Shown here: piece after piece, positions 55,567 to 64,000 of the stretch | Layout of the letters: the number at the start of each line of letters is the position of its first letter | Numbering within the stretch: the first letter of the stretch is position 1 | NCBI GenBank assembly: GCA_030532895.1 | Contig: JAUNKF010000012.1 | Location: forward strand, 4,375 to 68,374 | Length of the DNA: 64,000 nucleotides | Direction: 5' to 3' | From: Lautropia sp. | GTDB lineage: Bacteria; Pseudomonadota; Gammaproteobacteria; Burkholderiales; Burkholderiaceae_E | Program-made: the position numbers and the translations under genes | Notes under the pieces: model-generated | The model's input: the letters and a program-made list of their open reading frames with translations, nothing else | The model's database searches: none | Told to the model about the DNA's origin: nothing

Positions 55567-57780
55567 ATGACCCATACCCCGCTATCGAATGACCTGAACG
55601 CTGGCTTGGACATGCCTGCCGGCGCAGGCGAGGGCGAATCCTCGGCCGGGTGGCCGCTGTTTGCCGACGAGCACGACACCCAAGCCTCGGTGGCCTCGTC
55701 CTTCGTCAGCAGTGGCTGGCCGACCTTTCCGGAGCCAGCCTTGGCGCGCCGCATGGCCAACGCCGTTCGCATGCTGTCCGTCGATGCGGTGGAAAAGGCC
55801 CGATCCGGTCATCCGGGCATGCCGATGGGCATGGCCGACATCGCCGTGGCCCTGTGGGGCGCGCACCTGAAGCACAGCCCGGCTCATCCGGGCTGGTTCG
55901 ATCGTGATCGCTTCGTGCTCTCCAACGGGCACGGTTCGATGCTGCTGTATTCGTTGCTGCACCTCACGGGTTACGACCTGTCGATCGACGACATCCAGCA
56001 GTTCCGTCAGCTGCATGCCAAAACGCCGGGCCACCCCGAGAATGGCATCACGCCGGGCGTTGAAACCACCACCGGCCCGCTGGGGCAGGGCATTGCCAAT
56101 GCCGTGGGCATGGCGCTGGCAGAAAAACTGCTGGCCGCCGAGTTCAACCGGCCGGGCTTCGACATCGTCGATCACTTCACCTGGGCCTTCGTCGGCGATG
56201 GCTGCCTGATGGAAGGCATCTCGCACGAGGTATGCTCGCTCGCCAGCGTGTTGCGCCTCTCGAAGCTCGTGGCCTTCTACGACGACAACGGCATCTCCAT
56301 CGATGGCGATGTGCGTCACTGGTATCGGGACGACACGCCGGCTCGTTTCGAGGCCTATGGCTGGAACGTGATCGACGCGGTGGATGGCCATGATGCCTGG
56401 GCCGTGGCGCAAGCCATCCAGCAGGCCCGCGAGTGGGGCACCGAAGGCCGCCTCGTCGGTGAAAACGGTGAGCGCCGCTTTGCGCCCACGCTCATCGTCT
56501 GCAAGACGACGATCGGCAAAGGCTCGCCCAACCGCGCCGGTACGGCCAAATCGCACGGCGAGGCACTGGGGCCGGATGAGGTCGCCGCCACCCGTCGTGA
56601 GCTGGACTGGCCTTATGCCCCTTTCGAGATTCCGGCCGACCTTTATGCGGCCTGGGATGCCAAGGCCGTGGGCGAAGAGCGGCACGACCGCTGGCAGGAT
56701 CTGTTTGAAGCCTATGGGAACCAGTATCCGGATCAGGCGGCCGAGCTGAGCCGTCGCATGCGCGGCGTGCTGCCCGAGGACTGGGAAGACATCGTGGACA
56801 ACATGATCATGGATGTCGTCACCCAGGGTGAGAGCATCGCCACGCGGGCTGCCTCGCAGCGTGCGCTGAATTATCTTGGCCCGGCACTGCCCGAATTGCT
56901 GGGCGGCTCGGCCGACCTCACCGGCAGCAACCTCACCAACTGGCAGGGCGTGACCGCGCTGAGGGCCGATGAAGACAGTGATGACGAGCTGAACGGTGGC
57001 CGTCACATCAACTATGGCGTGCGCGAGTTCGGCATGGCGGCGCTGATGAATGGTCTGGCGCTGCATGGCGGCTTCATCCCCTACGGCGGCACCTTCATGG
57101 TGTTTTCGGACTATGCCCGGAATGCGCTTCGGATGGCGGCGCTCACCAGGCAGCGCGTCATCCACGTGCTGACCCACGACTCCATCGGTCTGGGCGAGGA
57201 TGGCCCCACCCACCAGCCGATCGAGCATGCAGCTTCGCTGCGGCTGATCCCCAACATGGATGTCTGGCGTCCGGCCGATTCGGTCGAGACGGCCATCGCC
57301 TGGCAGGCGGCCATCGAGAACGAAGAGCGCCCCACCTGCCTCTTGCTCTCGCGTCAGGGCCTGCCCTTCATCGAGCGCGAGGTGGTGGATGTGGACGACA
57401 TCCGTCGGGGCGCCTATGAGGTTTACAAGCCGCGGGCGGCCAAGGCCGTGCTGATCGCCACGGGTTCCGAGGTGTCGCTGGCGCTGGCTGCGGCCAAACA
57501 GCTGGGGGAAGAAGGCATTCGGGTTCGGGTGGTCTCGATGCCATCGACGACGACATTCGACCGGCAGGAGACGAGCTTCAAGCGTCGTTTGCTGCCTGAC
57601 GACCTTCCACGCATCGTCGTGGAAGCCGGTGTAACCGATTTCTGGTGGAAGTATCGCCCCGAGGCGGTTGTCGGGATCGACCGCTTTGGTGAGTCGGCGC
57701 CTGCATCGGCACTGAACCGGCACTTTGGCATGACGGCAGAGAATGTGGCTGCCACCGTGCGTCAGGTGCTGGGTCGCTGA
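55567..57780 (+). CDS. tkt: transketolase
   Basis: Thiamine-diphosphate enzyme moving two-carbon units in the pentose-phosphate/Calvin pathway. Signatures are [20 protein letters not shown] (split), [17 protein letters not shown], the TPP motif [13 protein letters not shown] and [15 protein letters not shown]. From the ATG at 55567 it is 737 residues, about 60-70 longer than usual owing to a polar N-terminal extension. The Met at 55753 would give a standard 676-residue enzyme. No clear Shine-Dalgarno supports either. gapA follows after 31 bp. Confidence 0.94.
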   Translation: MTHTPLSNDLNAGLDMPAGAGEGESSAGWPLFADEHDTQASVASSFVSSGWPTFPEPALARRMANAVRMLSVDAVEKARSGHPGMPMGMADIAVALWGAHLKHSPAHPGWFDRDRFVLSNGHGSMLLYSLLHLTGYDLSIDDIQQFRQLHAKTPGHPENGITPGVETTTGPLGQGIANAVGMALAEKLLAAEFNRPGFDIVDHFTWAFVGDGCLMEGISHEVCSLASVLRLSKLVAFYDDNGISIDGDVRHWYRDDTPARFEAYGWNVIDAVDGHDAWAVAQAIQQAREWGTEGRLVGENGERRFAPTLIVCKTTIGKGSPNRAGTAKSHGEALGPDEVAATRRELDWPYAPFEIPADLYAAWDAKAVGEERHDRWQDLFEAYGNQYPDQAAELSRRMRGVLPEDWEDIVDNMIMDVVTQGESIATRAASQRALNYLGPALPELLGGSADLTGSNLTNWQGVTALRADEDSDDELNGGRHINYGVREFGMAALMNGLALHGGFIPYGGTFMVFSDYARNALRMAALTRQRVIHVLTHDSIGLGEDGPTHQPIEHAASLRLIPNMDVWRPADSVETAIAWQAAIENEERPTCLLLSRQGLPFIEREVVDVDDIRRGAYEVYKPRAAKAVLIATGSEVSLALAAAKQLGEEGIRVRVVSMPSTTTFDRQETSFKRRLLPDDLPRIVVEAGVTDFWWKYRPEAVVGIDRFGESAPASALNRHFGMTAENVAATVRQVLGR

Positions 57781-57811
57781 TCCTTTTTGATCAAACTGAG
57801 GAAGAAAGAAA

Positions 57812-58825
57812 ATGACGATTCGCGTTGCAATCAATGGTTATGGCCGTATCGGTCGGAACGTACTGCGTGCGCACTACGAGGGCGGCAAGAAGCATGACAT
57901 CGAGATCGTTGCCATCAACGATCTGGGCAAGCCCGAAACCAATGCTCACCTGACCCGTTACGACACCGCGCATGGCCCGTTCAATGCGAAAGTTGAAGTG
58001 GACGGTGATTGCCTGGTGGTCAATGGCGACCGCATCAAGGTGCTGGCCGAGCGTGATCCCGCCAAACTGCCTTGGGGCGACCTGAAGGTCGACGTGGTGC
58101 TGGAGTGCACGGGTCTGTTCACCTCGAAGGAAAAAGCCGGTGCCCACATCGCCGCAGGTGCGAAGAAAGTGATCATCTCGGCGCCGGGTGGCAAGGACGT
58201 GGACGCGACCGTCGTCTATGGCGTGAACCAGGACGTGCTGAAAGCATCCGACACCGTGATCTCGAACGCTTCCTGCACCACCAACTGCCTGGCGCCGCTG
58301 GTCAAGCCGCTGCATGACAAGATCGGTCTGGTCAACGGCCTGATGACCACGGTGCACGCCTACACCAACGACCAGGTGCTGACGGATGTGTACCACTCCG
58401 ACCTGCGTCGCGCCCGTTCGGCCACGATGTCGATGATTCCGACGAAAACCGGTGCCGCTGCTGCGGTGGGTCTGGTGTTGCCCGAGCTGAATGGCAAGCT
58501 GGATGGCTTTGCCGTTCGTGTGCCGACCATCAACGTCTCGCTGGTTGACCTCTCCTTCATCGCCGCGCGTGACACGACGGTGGACGAAGTCAATGCCGTG
58601 CTGAAGGAAGCCTCCGAGAGCGCCGCGCTCAAGGGCATCCTCAACTACAACACCGAGCCGCTGGTGTCGATCGACTTCAACCACTCGCCGGCTTCCTCCA
58701 CCTTCGATTCGACCCTGACCAAGGTCTCGGGTCGTCTGGTGAAGGTCTCCAGCTGGTACGACAACGAGTGGGGCTTCTCGAACCGGATGCTCGACACCAC
58801 CGTTGCGCTGATGAACGCCAAGTAA
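57812..58825 (+). CDS. gapA: glyceraldehyde-3-phosphate dehydrogenase
   Basis: Type I GAPDH, 337 residues: [18 protein letters not shown] (NAD fold), catalytic Cys in [13 protein letters not shown] (about 155), its His partner in [10 protein letters not shown] and the C-terminal [19 protein letters not shown] precedes the ATG. The order tkt-gapA-pgk is common in Betaproteobacteria. Confidence 0.97.
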   Translation: MTIRVAINGYGRIGRNVLRAHYEGGKKHDIEIVAINDLGKPETNAHLTRYDTAHGPFNAKVEVDGDCLVVNGDRIKVLAERDPAKLPWGDLKVDVVLECTGLFTSKEKAGAHIAAGAKKVIISAPGGKDVDATVVYGVNQDVLKASDTVISNASCTTNCLAPLVKPLHDKIGLVNGLMTTVHAYTNDQVLTDVYHSDLRRARSATMSMIPTKTGAAAAVGLVLPELNGKLDGFAVRVPTINVSLVDLSFIAARDTTVDEVNAVLKEASESAALKGILNYNTEPLVSIDFNHSPASSTFDSTLTKVSGRLVKVSSWYDNEWGFSNRMLDTTVALMNAK

Positions 58826-58958
58826 TTCATTGGCGACATGGTCATCGGCTCAGCCCGCTCGCATGATGGGTGGATGGCAGAGCCGGGATGACTTGTTGTG
58901 GATGGCGGGTTGTGCGCCCTGATCAGGTGCCTGCCTGCCCTCCTTGAAAGATGATGGA

Positions 58959-59020
58959 ACGTGTCATGCACTTACTCGTCCCCGCGAAAGTCCCTCTGGG
59001 CGCGCAGCACGGCGTTGCCC
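58959..59020 (+). repeat. partial copy of the dispersed repeat
   Basis: ACGTGTCATGCACTTACTCG and on through CCCCGCGAAAGTCCCTCTGG to GCAGCAC matches one end of the 294-bp element plus its inner arm, with a few mismatches. It lies in the 362-bp gap between gapA and pgk; no second inverted end is seen. The rest of that gap holds nothing recognisable. Confidence 0.7.
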
Positions 59021-59187
59021 GCCTGTTTTAGGGGCAGCGGTGTGTCATCTTTCGATCCAGCGGCCATTGTTCTGGTTCTGCCACTGACGAGTGGCAGGGG
59101 GTCAGGGCATCGGGCCGCTTTTGTTTTGTCCATGATTCTGGTGGTTTGGTGGCTGATTGGCTGTCAGACCGCTTCTCGGAGCTTCTG

Positions 59188-60369
59188 ATGAAATTCAAAC
59201 GACTGGCCGACCTCGACCTGAAGGGAAAGAAGGTGTTCATTCGCAGCGACTTCAACGTGCCGCTGGATGACAACCGCAACATCACGGATGACACCCGCAT
59301 CCGCGCCTCGGTGCCGGCCATCAAGACCGCGCTGGACAAGGGCGCTGCCGTGATGGTGACATCACATCTGGGCCGTCCCAAGGAAGGGGAGTTCAAGCCC
59401 GAGGATTCGCTGGCGCCGGTGGCCAGGCGTCTGGAAGAGCTTCTGGGTGTGCCCGTGCGCCTGCAGGCGGACTGGGTGGAAGGCGGCTTTCCGCTGGCGG
59501 CCGGTGATGTGGTGGTGCTTGAAAACACCCGCTGCAACAAGGGCGAGAAAAAGGACGATGAGGCGCTGGCCAAGAAATACGCCGCCCTCTGCGACGTGTA
59601 CGTGAACGACGCCTTTGGCACGGCCCACCGCGCCGAGGCTTCCACGCACGGCATTGCCCGTTTTGCCCCGGTGGCAGCGGCTGGCCCGCTGCTGGCTGCC
59701 GAACTGGATGCGCTGGGCAAGGCGCTGCACAACCCGGCTCACCCGATGGTGGCCATCGTGGCCGGCTCCAAGGTCTCGACCAAGCTCACCATTCTGGATT
59801 CACTGGCCGACAAGGTGGACAACCTGATCGTGGGTGGCGGCATCGCCAACACCTTCATGCTGGCCGCCGGCCTGCCCATTGGCAAATCGCTGGCCGAACC
59901 GGATCTGGTGGCCGATGCGAAGAAGATCATCGAGAAGATGAAGGCGCGTGGCGCCGAGGTGCCCATCCCCGAGGACGTGGTGGTGGCCAAAGCCTTTGCC
60001 GCCGATGCCGAAGCCACCGTGAAGGACGCCAAGGACGTGGCCGAGGATGACATGATTCTCGACATCGGCCCCAAGACCGCGGCCAAGCTCGCTGAGCAGC
60101 TGAAGGCCGCTGGCACCATCGTCTGGAACGGCCCGGTGGGCGTCTTCGAGTTTGATGCCTTTGCCAAGGGCACCGAAGTGCTGGCCCGCGCCATTGCCGA
60201 TTCCAGGGGCTTTTCCATTGCTGGTGGCGGCGACACGCTGGCCGCCATCGCCAAGTTTGGCATCACCGAGCAGATCAGCTACATCTCCACCGGCGGCGGC
60301 GCCTTCCTCGAATTCCTCGAAGGCCGCACGTTGCCTGCCGTGGCGGCGCTGGAGGCGGCTGCGGGTTGA
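59188..60369 (+). CDS. pgk: phosphoglycerate kinase
   Basis: Glycolytic kinase, 393 residues: [45 protein letters not shown] and the C-terminal GGGDTLAAI. The Met at 59188 behind GGAG gives the canonical N-terminus; the frame start at 59146 does not. It is complete and of normal length. Confidence 0.97.
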   Translation: MKFKRLADLDLKGKKVFIRSDFNVPLDDNRNITDDTRIRASVPAIKTALDKGAAVMVTSHLGRPKEGEFKPEDSLAPVARRLEELLGVPVRLQADWVEGGFPLAAGDVVVLENTRCNKGEKKDDEALAKKYAALCDVYVNDAFGTAHRAEASTHGIARFAPVAAAGPLLAAELDALGKALHNPAHPMVAIVAGSKVSTKLTILDSLADKVDNLIVGGGIANTFMLAAGLPIGKSLAEPDLVADAKKIIEKMKARGAEVPIPEDVVVAKAFAADAEATVKDAKDVAEDDMILDIGPKTAAKLAEQLKAAGTIVWNGPVGVFEFDAFAKGTEVLARAIADSRGFSIAGGGDTLAAIAKFGITEQISYISTGGGAFLEFLEGRTLPAVAALEAAAG

Positions 60370-60516
60370 TGGCCGTTCCGTTTGCCCCGTGCTGTATGGC
60401 GGGGCAGGTGCGGATATGATGGAGGGCCTTATTTGATTTGATGGCAAATGGCTTGGGACATTGACTGTTATGCCTGCTGGTTGAGGCCGCTTGCCTCTTC
60501 TGTCCGTGCCATGATG

Positions 60517-60559
60517 AAAAAAGCCGACGAACCTCCGGGTGGGGGAATGTCGGCTTTTT
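60517..60559. terminator. bidirectional rho-independent terminator
   Basis: AAAAAAGCCGAC ... GTCGGCTTTTT with a 20-base loop, between the convergent pgk and lipoprotein genes. The remainder of that 313-bp gap holds no gene; GCGTGTCATGCACT at about 60584 weakly resembles the dispersed repeat tip. Confidence 0.85.
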
Positions 60560-60682
60560 CCGTGACGGGCAGGCGGTTTCAGTGCGTGTCATGCACTGAG
60601 TTGTTCCCAGAAAGTATCTTCAGGTGTGCATCAGAAGATCTGGGAAAATGAGGCTGCTGCCTGCTTTGATCAGCTTTGATTG

Positions 60683-61255
60683 TCAGAGCTGGAGATGGCA
60701 GTGGATGGCCTCATCGGTGTTGCTAACCTCAATTTTCAGATTTTTGTCGAGGTTCTGGTTGTAGTTGAGGAATACCTTTGCACTCATGCCATCTGCCTGT
60801 TTGCCGATCACGGCCCAGATCAGGTTATAGTTGCCTGGGCCTGAGTGCGTCACTTTGCTGTAGGATGGAGCAATATTGGGTTGAAGCTGGAGCCTCAGGT
60901 TGCCACGAGTGGCTTCGGTGTTGCCGTTCGCCTCAATCTTGACCGTGCAGCTTTCCTTCGTGAAAGCATCGATGCCGGCGTAGATCCCTGCCAAACAGGC
61001 TGCGGCACCGACAGCATTGTTGCTGATCAGACTTGGGCAGGCATCGAGGCGTGCTTGAATGGCGGCCTTGTCATCTGCAGGACTTGGTGCACTGTCGTTG
61101 CCATTTGGCGTTGTCGGGGTGTTGGTATTGCTCGTGTTGTTCACGCCCCCTGTATTGTCACCAGCCGGGGCCGGCGTACCGCCGCCACCACCGCCTCCAC
61201 CACCACAAGCGGCCAGCGCCGTCAGCATCATCAGGGAAAGCAGTTTCTTTTTCAT
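60683..61255 (-). CDS. lipoprotein of unknown function, paralogue 1
   Basis: A 190-residue lipoprotein: signal MKKKLLSLMMLTALAAC, then a run of nine Gly and a Pro/Asn/Thr linker. The C-terminal domain has DACPSLI ... CLAGIYAGIDAFTKESCTVK and IEANGNTEATRGNLRLQLQ. The same framework occurs in the next gene, so the two are paralogues. Conserved Cys residues suggest disulfides. No family is recognised. Confidence 0.8.
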   Translation of the reverse strand: MKKKLLSLMMLTALAACGGGGGGGGGTPAPAGDNTGGVNNTSNTNTPTTPNGNDSAPSPADDKAAIQARLDACPSLISNNAVGAAACLAGIYAGIDAFTKESCTVKIEANGNTEATRGNLRLQLQPNIAPSYSKVTHSGPGNYNLIWAVIGKQADGMSAKVFLNYNQNLDKNLKIEVSNTDEAIHCHLQL

Positions 61256-61541
61256 GTTGGTTCTCTGTGCGGAAAGGAAAGGCGTGACGGCAGCTTTGTG
61301 CCAAAGTCGTTGAGCGGAGGTTGTTCAACGGCCAAAACCACGTTCATGCATGCCACGGCATCAGTCATCTGCGCCATGCGCCGTCATGCTCGGCCAAGCT
61401 GTGGTGCGTGGCAACGATGGCAGGATCAATGGTCGAGCCAACGGTATGGCCGGCGCTCGGGTATTGATCGGTGGCGACGGCGATTACCTGTCTCTTTGGC
61501 CGAGCATCGGGCTTCAGCCTTGTCTTGGTGCGTGCTGTCTG

Positions 61542-62138
61542 TCAGCGCTGAATGTCGCAGATGATCGAGGTCATCTCGTTGAGCGACGGGTGTTGGTGGT
61601 GAACTTCAATCGTCAGCTTTTCGTCATGCAGTGCGTTGAAGTTGAACAGCACTTTTTTATCCGAGCCGTTGTCGTCGCTTTTCGTGGCCATCCAGTGGAT
61701 GCTGTAACCGACCGGCGAGAGGTTGGCTTTGGGGATATAGGCCACTTTGGAGAAGTCCGATGCCATGTCCTGCTGATTCATTGAAATGTTCAACGTGCCG
61801 CGGCTGGCTTCCATGCCACCGTTGGCATCGATCCGGATGGTGCAAACCTCGCTCGTGAAGGCATCGACGCCGCTGTAGGTGCCGGCGAGGCAGCCGGCCG
61901 TATCCGGCGTGTCGATGGTGTCGACAAAGGGGCAGGCATCGAGAAGCGGGGTGCTGTTTGCGGGGGTGGCGGGCAGGTCGGCGTTGGCTGGCATGATGCC
62001 AACAGGGGCGGTCATTTCATCGGGCGTCTCGGCATTCATGCCGCTGCTACGATACGCTTCAACGTTGCCGCCACCACTGCAAGCCGCCAGTGTCGTGAGC
62101 ATCACCCCTGAAAGTAGCGCTTTGATCATCTGATTCAT
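61542..62138 (-). CDS. lipoprotein of unknown function, paralogue 2
   Basis: A 198-residue lipoprotein with the lipobox LAAC followed by SGGG. The domain DACPFVD ... GCLAGTYSGVDAFTSEVCTI and RIDANGGMEASRGTLNISM matches the preceding gene segment by segment. The linker is acidic and Met/Ala-rich rather than Gly/Asn-rich. Some 286 bp with no recognisable gene lie between the paralogues. Confidence 0.8.
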   Translation of the reverse strand: MNQMIKALLSGVMLTTLAACSGGGNVEAYRSSGMNAETPDEMTAPVGIMPANADLPATPANSTPLLDACPFVDTIDTPDTAGCLAGTYSGVDAFTSEVCTIRIDANGGMEASRGTLNISMNQQDMASDFSKVAYIPKANLSPVGYSIHWMATKSDDNGSDKKVLFNFNALHDEKLTIEVHHQHPSLNEMTSIICDIQR

Positions 62139-62432
62139 CGTCTATGTCAAAGATTGGCGGCTGATCATCGTGTGGCATGACAGGCCGATTACCCGGAAAG
62201 GCAGGCCGATATTCAGGGGAAGCTGGCAGCAAAAACCAGGGCGGCGGGATGAACGGGCTTGATGGCGATCTGGCTGGTTGGGTGTCGTGGTTCAGACGGG
62301 CCGCCCGGTACGCAACGAGCCCTGCCACGGGGGGCGGGCCATGTGGTGCGGACAGTCTCGATGCACCACGCCATCTGACATGTTTTGCGCTACAGTCCAG
62401 GGAGGATGTCAATGTCAACCAAGGAGATGAAG

Positions 62433-62819
62433 ATGAGCCAACAGGATCACGAGGCCGGCATGGCGCGGCGCACGCAGGTGATGGGGGCGGATTTCGTCGA
62501 GCGTGCGATGAAGTCGGCCGATGCGTTCTCGGCGCCCTTGCAGGCGTGGATCAACGAGCATGCCTGGGGCAGCACCTGGCAGCGCGAGGGGATCGACCTG
62601 AAAACCCGTAGCCTGTGCACCTGCGCGATGCTGGCGGCGTTGGGCCGCAGCCATGAGCTGAAGGGGCATATCCGGGGCGCGATCAACAACGGTGCCTCGG
62701 TGGAGGAAATTCGCGAGGTGCTGCTGCACAGCGCGATCTATGCCGGCGCACCGGCCGCCGTGGAGGGCTTCCGCGTGGCCCGTGAGGTGTTGACGGAGCT
62801 GAACCTGCTGCCCGAGTAG
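62433..62819 (+). CDS. carboxymuconolactone decarboxylase/AhpD-like protein
   Basis: A 128-residue protein of the CMD family (PcaC-like): MARRTQVMGADFVERAM, NEHAWGSTWQREGIDLKTRS, CTCAMLAALGRSHELKGHI and IYAGAPAAVEGF. PcaC decarboxylates 4-carboxymuconolactone in protocatechuate breakdown, but no other pca gene is near. A CxC in place of the AhpD CxxC argues against peroxidase-partner activity. AAGGAG lies before the ATG at 62433; the Met at 62412 behind GGAGG is also possible. Confidence 0.82.
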   Translation: MSQQDHEAGMARRTQVMGADFVERAMKSADAFSAPLQAWINEHAWGSTWQREGIDLKTRSLCTCAMLAALGRSHELKGHIRGAINNGASVEEIREVLLHSAIYAGAPAAVEGFRVAREVLTELNLLPE

Positions 62820-62923
62820 TGCGCTTTGGTTGTCCGTGGCGCATCAGCCCCTGCGAGACATGAAGCGGCAGCGGGTTGGATGCGCGCCGCTCACACGCCT
62901 GGCAGATGAGTGGCCGCTGAGCG

Positions 62924-63442
62924 TCATTTCCGCTGATAGGCCGTTTCGTTCAGGTTCAACCATTGGCGCTTGTCATCTGAAAAATAGGTGATGACCTGCC
63001 GCACGCTGCCGTCGTTGCCTGTCAGTTCGAGGGCATAAGGTGTGAGGATGCCATAGCGCCCTTGCTGGATGCCTTTGCCCTTGCCGACGGCAGTCGTGGC
63101 CTTGGGCGTGGTGATGCCGTCACCCATCTGGGTGTGGCCGCTGAAATAGTGGTCGGTTTCATAGCGTCCGTCCGGGTAGAACTCGATCCGGTTCTTGGTG
63201 ACGGCCACGGTGGTGCCGAAGGCATGGCCCCGGTCGGCGTTGTAGTAGCCGGGCAGTGTCTTGGCCGTGACGCCGTGGGTAGGATCGCCTTGGAGGCTTT
63301 GCCAGCCCTGGCCTGCTTTCGTGCCCTGATACTGGTAGCCCTTGCCGTGCTTGCGCCAGGTGCCGTTGGGCTTGCCGTTGGTGTAGAGGCGCCCATCCTT
63401 CAGCAGGACATGGGTGGTTTCGATCACTTCCAGACCGTACAC
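62924..63442 (-). CDS. hypothetical protein, 5' end uncertain
   Basis: The canonical start available is the GTG at 63442, giving 172 residues with Tyr/Gly-rich beta-like repeats (GYQYQGTKAGQGW, GYYNADRGHAFG, RIEFYPDGRYETDHYFSG). The same frame is open without a stop back to 63715. There it encodes a Ser/Ala-rich linker and KRFAFSAHNIQTVLNHARTT, which look like real protein. No ATG, GTG or TTG exists in that extension, and no signal peptide is found. The gene is probably broken or frameshifted at its 5' end. No family is recognised. Confidence 0.5.
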   Translation of the reverse strand: MYGLEVIETTHVLLKDGRLYTNGKPNGTWRKHGKGYQYQGTKAGQGWQSLQGDPTHGVTAKTLPGYYNADRGHAFGTTVAVTKNRIEFYPDGRYETDHYFSGHTQMGDGITTPKATTAVGKGKGIQQGRYGILTPYALELTGNDGSVRQVITYFSDDKRQWLNLNETAYQRK

Positions 63443-63672
63443 ATCGTAGGTGGTTCTGGCGTGGTTCAGTACGGTCTGGATATTGTGGGCGGAGAAGGCA
63501 AAACGCTTGTTTCCTTGGCTGCTGCGCTGGCTGCCGGTGCTTGATGATGAGGAGCTGTCGCCTGATGACGTGCCTGCCGCTGATGAGCTGGCGTCATCGG
63601 GGCTGGAGGCGGCTGCTCTGGCATGAGTGCTGGCGGCCTGCGATGAGGGGCGGCTGGCCGCGGCTGATGTGT

Positions 63673-64000
63673 TCAGGCCGAGACTGGCTTTGGTTGAAAC
63701 GGCATCGGCTGCGCTTCATAGAGATGCGCGTTGACCTGCTGGTGCTGTGCCTGCTCGCGTTGGCGCCGACGCAGCTGGGCGTGGCGGTCGAAGCACATGG
63801 CGATGCTTCGCAAGAAGTAGCGGCCCATCGGTGTGACCTGGATGCCGCTGTCGTCACGGGTGACGAGACCGCCTTCGATGAACCGTTCGAGATCGATCAG
63901 CTCGTGGTGAAAGTAGCGCAGCGGGTCGATCAGGAAACGGTCGCCCACCGACTGGAAATCGAGCCGGCCCTGGCACATCAGCTCCATGATGACGGCCCGT
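63673..64000 (-). CDS. hemN: oxygen-independent coproporphyrinogen III oxidase, 3' end
   Basis: C-terminal 108 residues of HemN, a radical-SAM heme enzyme. RAVIMELMCQGRLDF, DLERFIEGGLV and VTPMGRYFLRSIAMCFDRH are the typical HemN C-terminal domain. The radical-SAM core lies beyond the window edge. The tail after FDRH is Gln-rich. Confidence 0.9.
   Translation of the reverse strand, partial: RAVIMELMCQGRLDFQSVGDRFLIDPLRYFHHELIDLERFIEGGLVTRDDSGIQVTPMGRYFLRSIAMCFDRHAQLRRRQREQAQHQQVNAHLYEAQPMPFQPKPVSA

Noticed and set aside
55582..57834. 750-codon minus-strand frame opposite tkt
   Set aside because: Mirror of a highly conserved enzyme; composition is typical of antisense in GC-rich genes.

Overview
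This is a GC-rich window, dense with genes, from a chromosome of the Betaproteobacteria. Core genes such as pyrF, serC, groES-groEL with a CIRCE element, ubiD, tkt-gapA-pgk and hemN fit Burkholderiales. The genus cannot be fixed from the sequence. Several core enzymes carry proline-, alanine-, serine- or glutamine-rich insertions or tails that their families normally lack; a Lautropia-like organism is a guess only.

Layout. 1-8.7 kb is a cobalamin block: a BtuF-like binding protein, cobO, cobQ, cobT, cobS and a cobC-type phosphatase, then a HAD phosphatase. It is interrupted at about 0.9-1.7 kb by an AT-rich islet holding a lipoprotein-like gene split at an A9 tract. 8.7-19.4 kb holds a glycerophosphodiesterase lipoprotein, azlCD, tRNA-Met(CAU), serC-pyrF, an OmpA-type lipoprotein, an ABC exporter, a CopZ-like metallochaperone, lrgAB and a PACE-type efflux protein. 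19.4-26.4 kb is a tandem duplication of a DUF1501/DUF1800 pair. 26.9-28.4 kb encodes two lipoproteins (Sel1-type and CsgG-like). 28.6-31 kb is groES-groEL behind a sigma70-like promoter and a perfect CIRCE box, followed by dacB.

33.1-37.0 kb may be the most distinctive locus: a BCCT carnitine/choline/betaine transporter, a previously uncalled 46-residue membrane peptide, and a carnitine/choline acyltransferase, an enzyme family that is rare in bacteria. 37.2-42.5 kb has rarD with a divergent Lrp/AsnC regulator. Next comes a four-carbon acid-sugar operon (otnK-otnC-otnI) that keeps a LacI-type operator but has lost most of ltnD at its front and denD at its back.

42.5-54.8 kb holds chaC, ggt, ubiD, a lytic transglycosylase with a histone-H1-like segment, a FAD oxidoreductase, an MFS pump, a barnase/barstar pair and rsmE. 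54.9-64 kb holds the Calvin/glycolysis trio tkt, gapA and pgk, two paralogous lipoproteins, a carboxymuconolactone-decarboxylase-like protein, a gene apparently missing its 5' end, and the 3' end of hemN.

A 294-bp element with perfect 33-bp terminal inverted repeats lies upstream of tkt. Related ends occur elsewhere, and for dacB and the MFS gene the element's terminal TAG serves as the stop codon. Terminators lie at several convergent junctions. No CRISPR array, rRNA or recognisable cobalamin riboswitch was seen.
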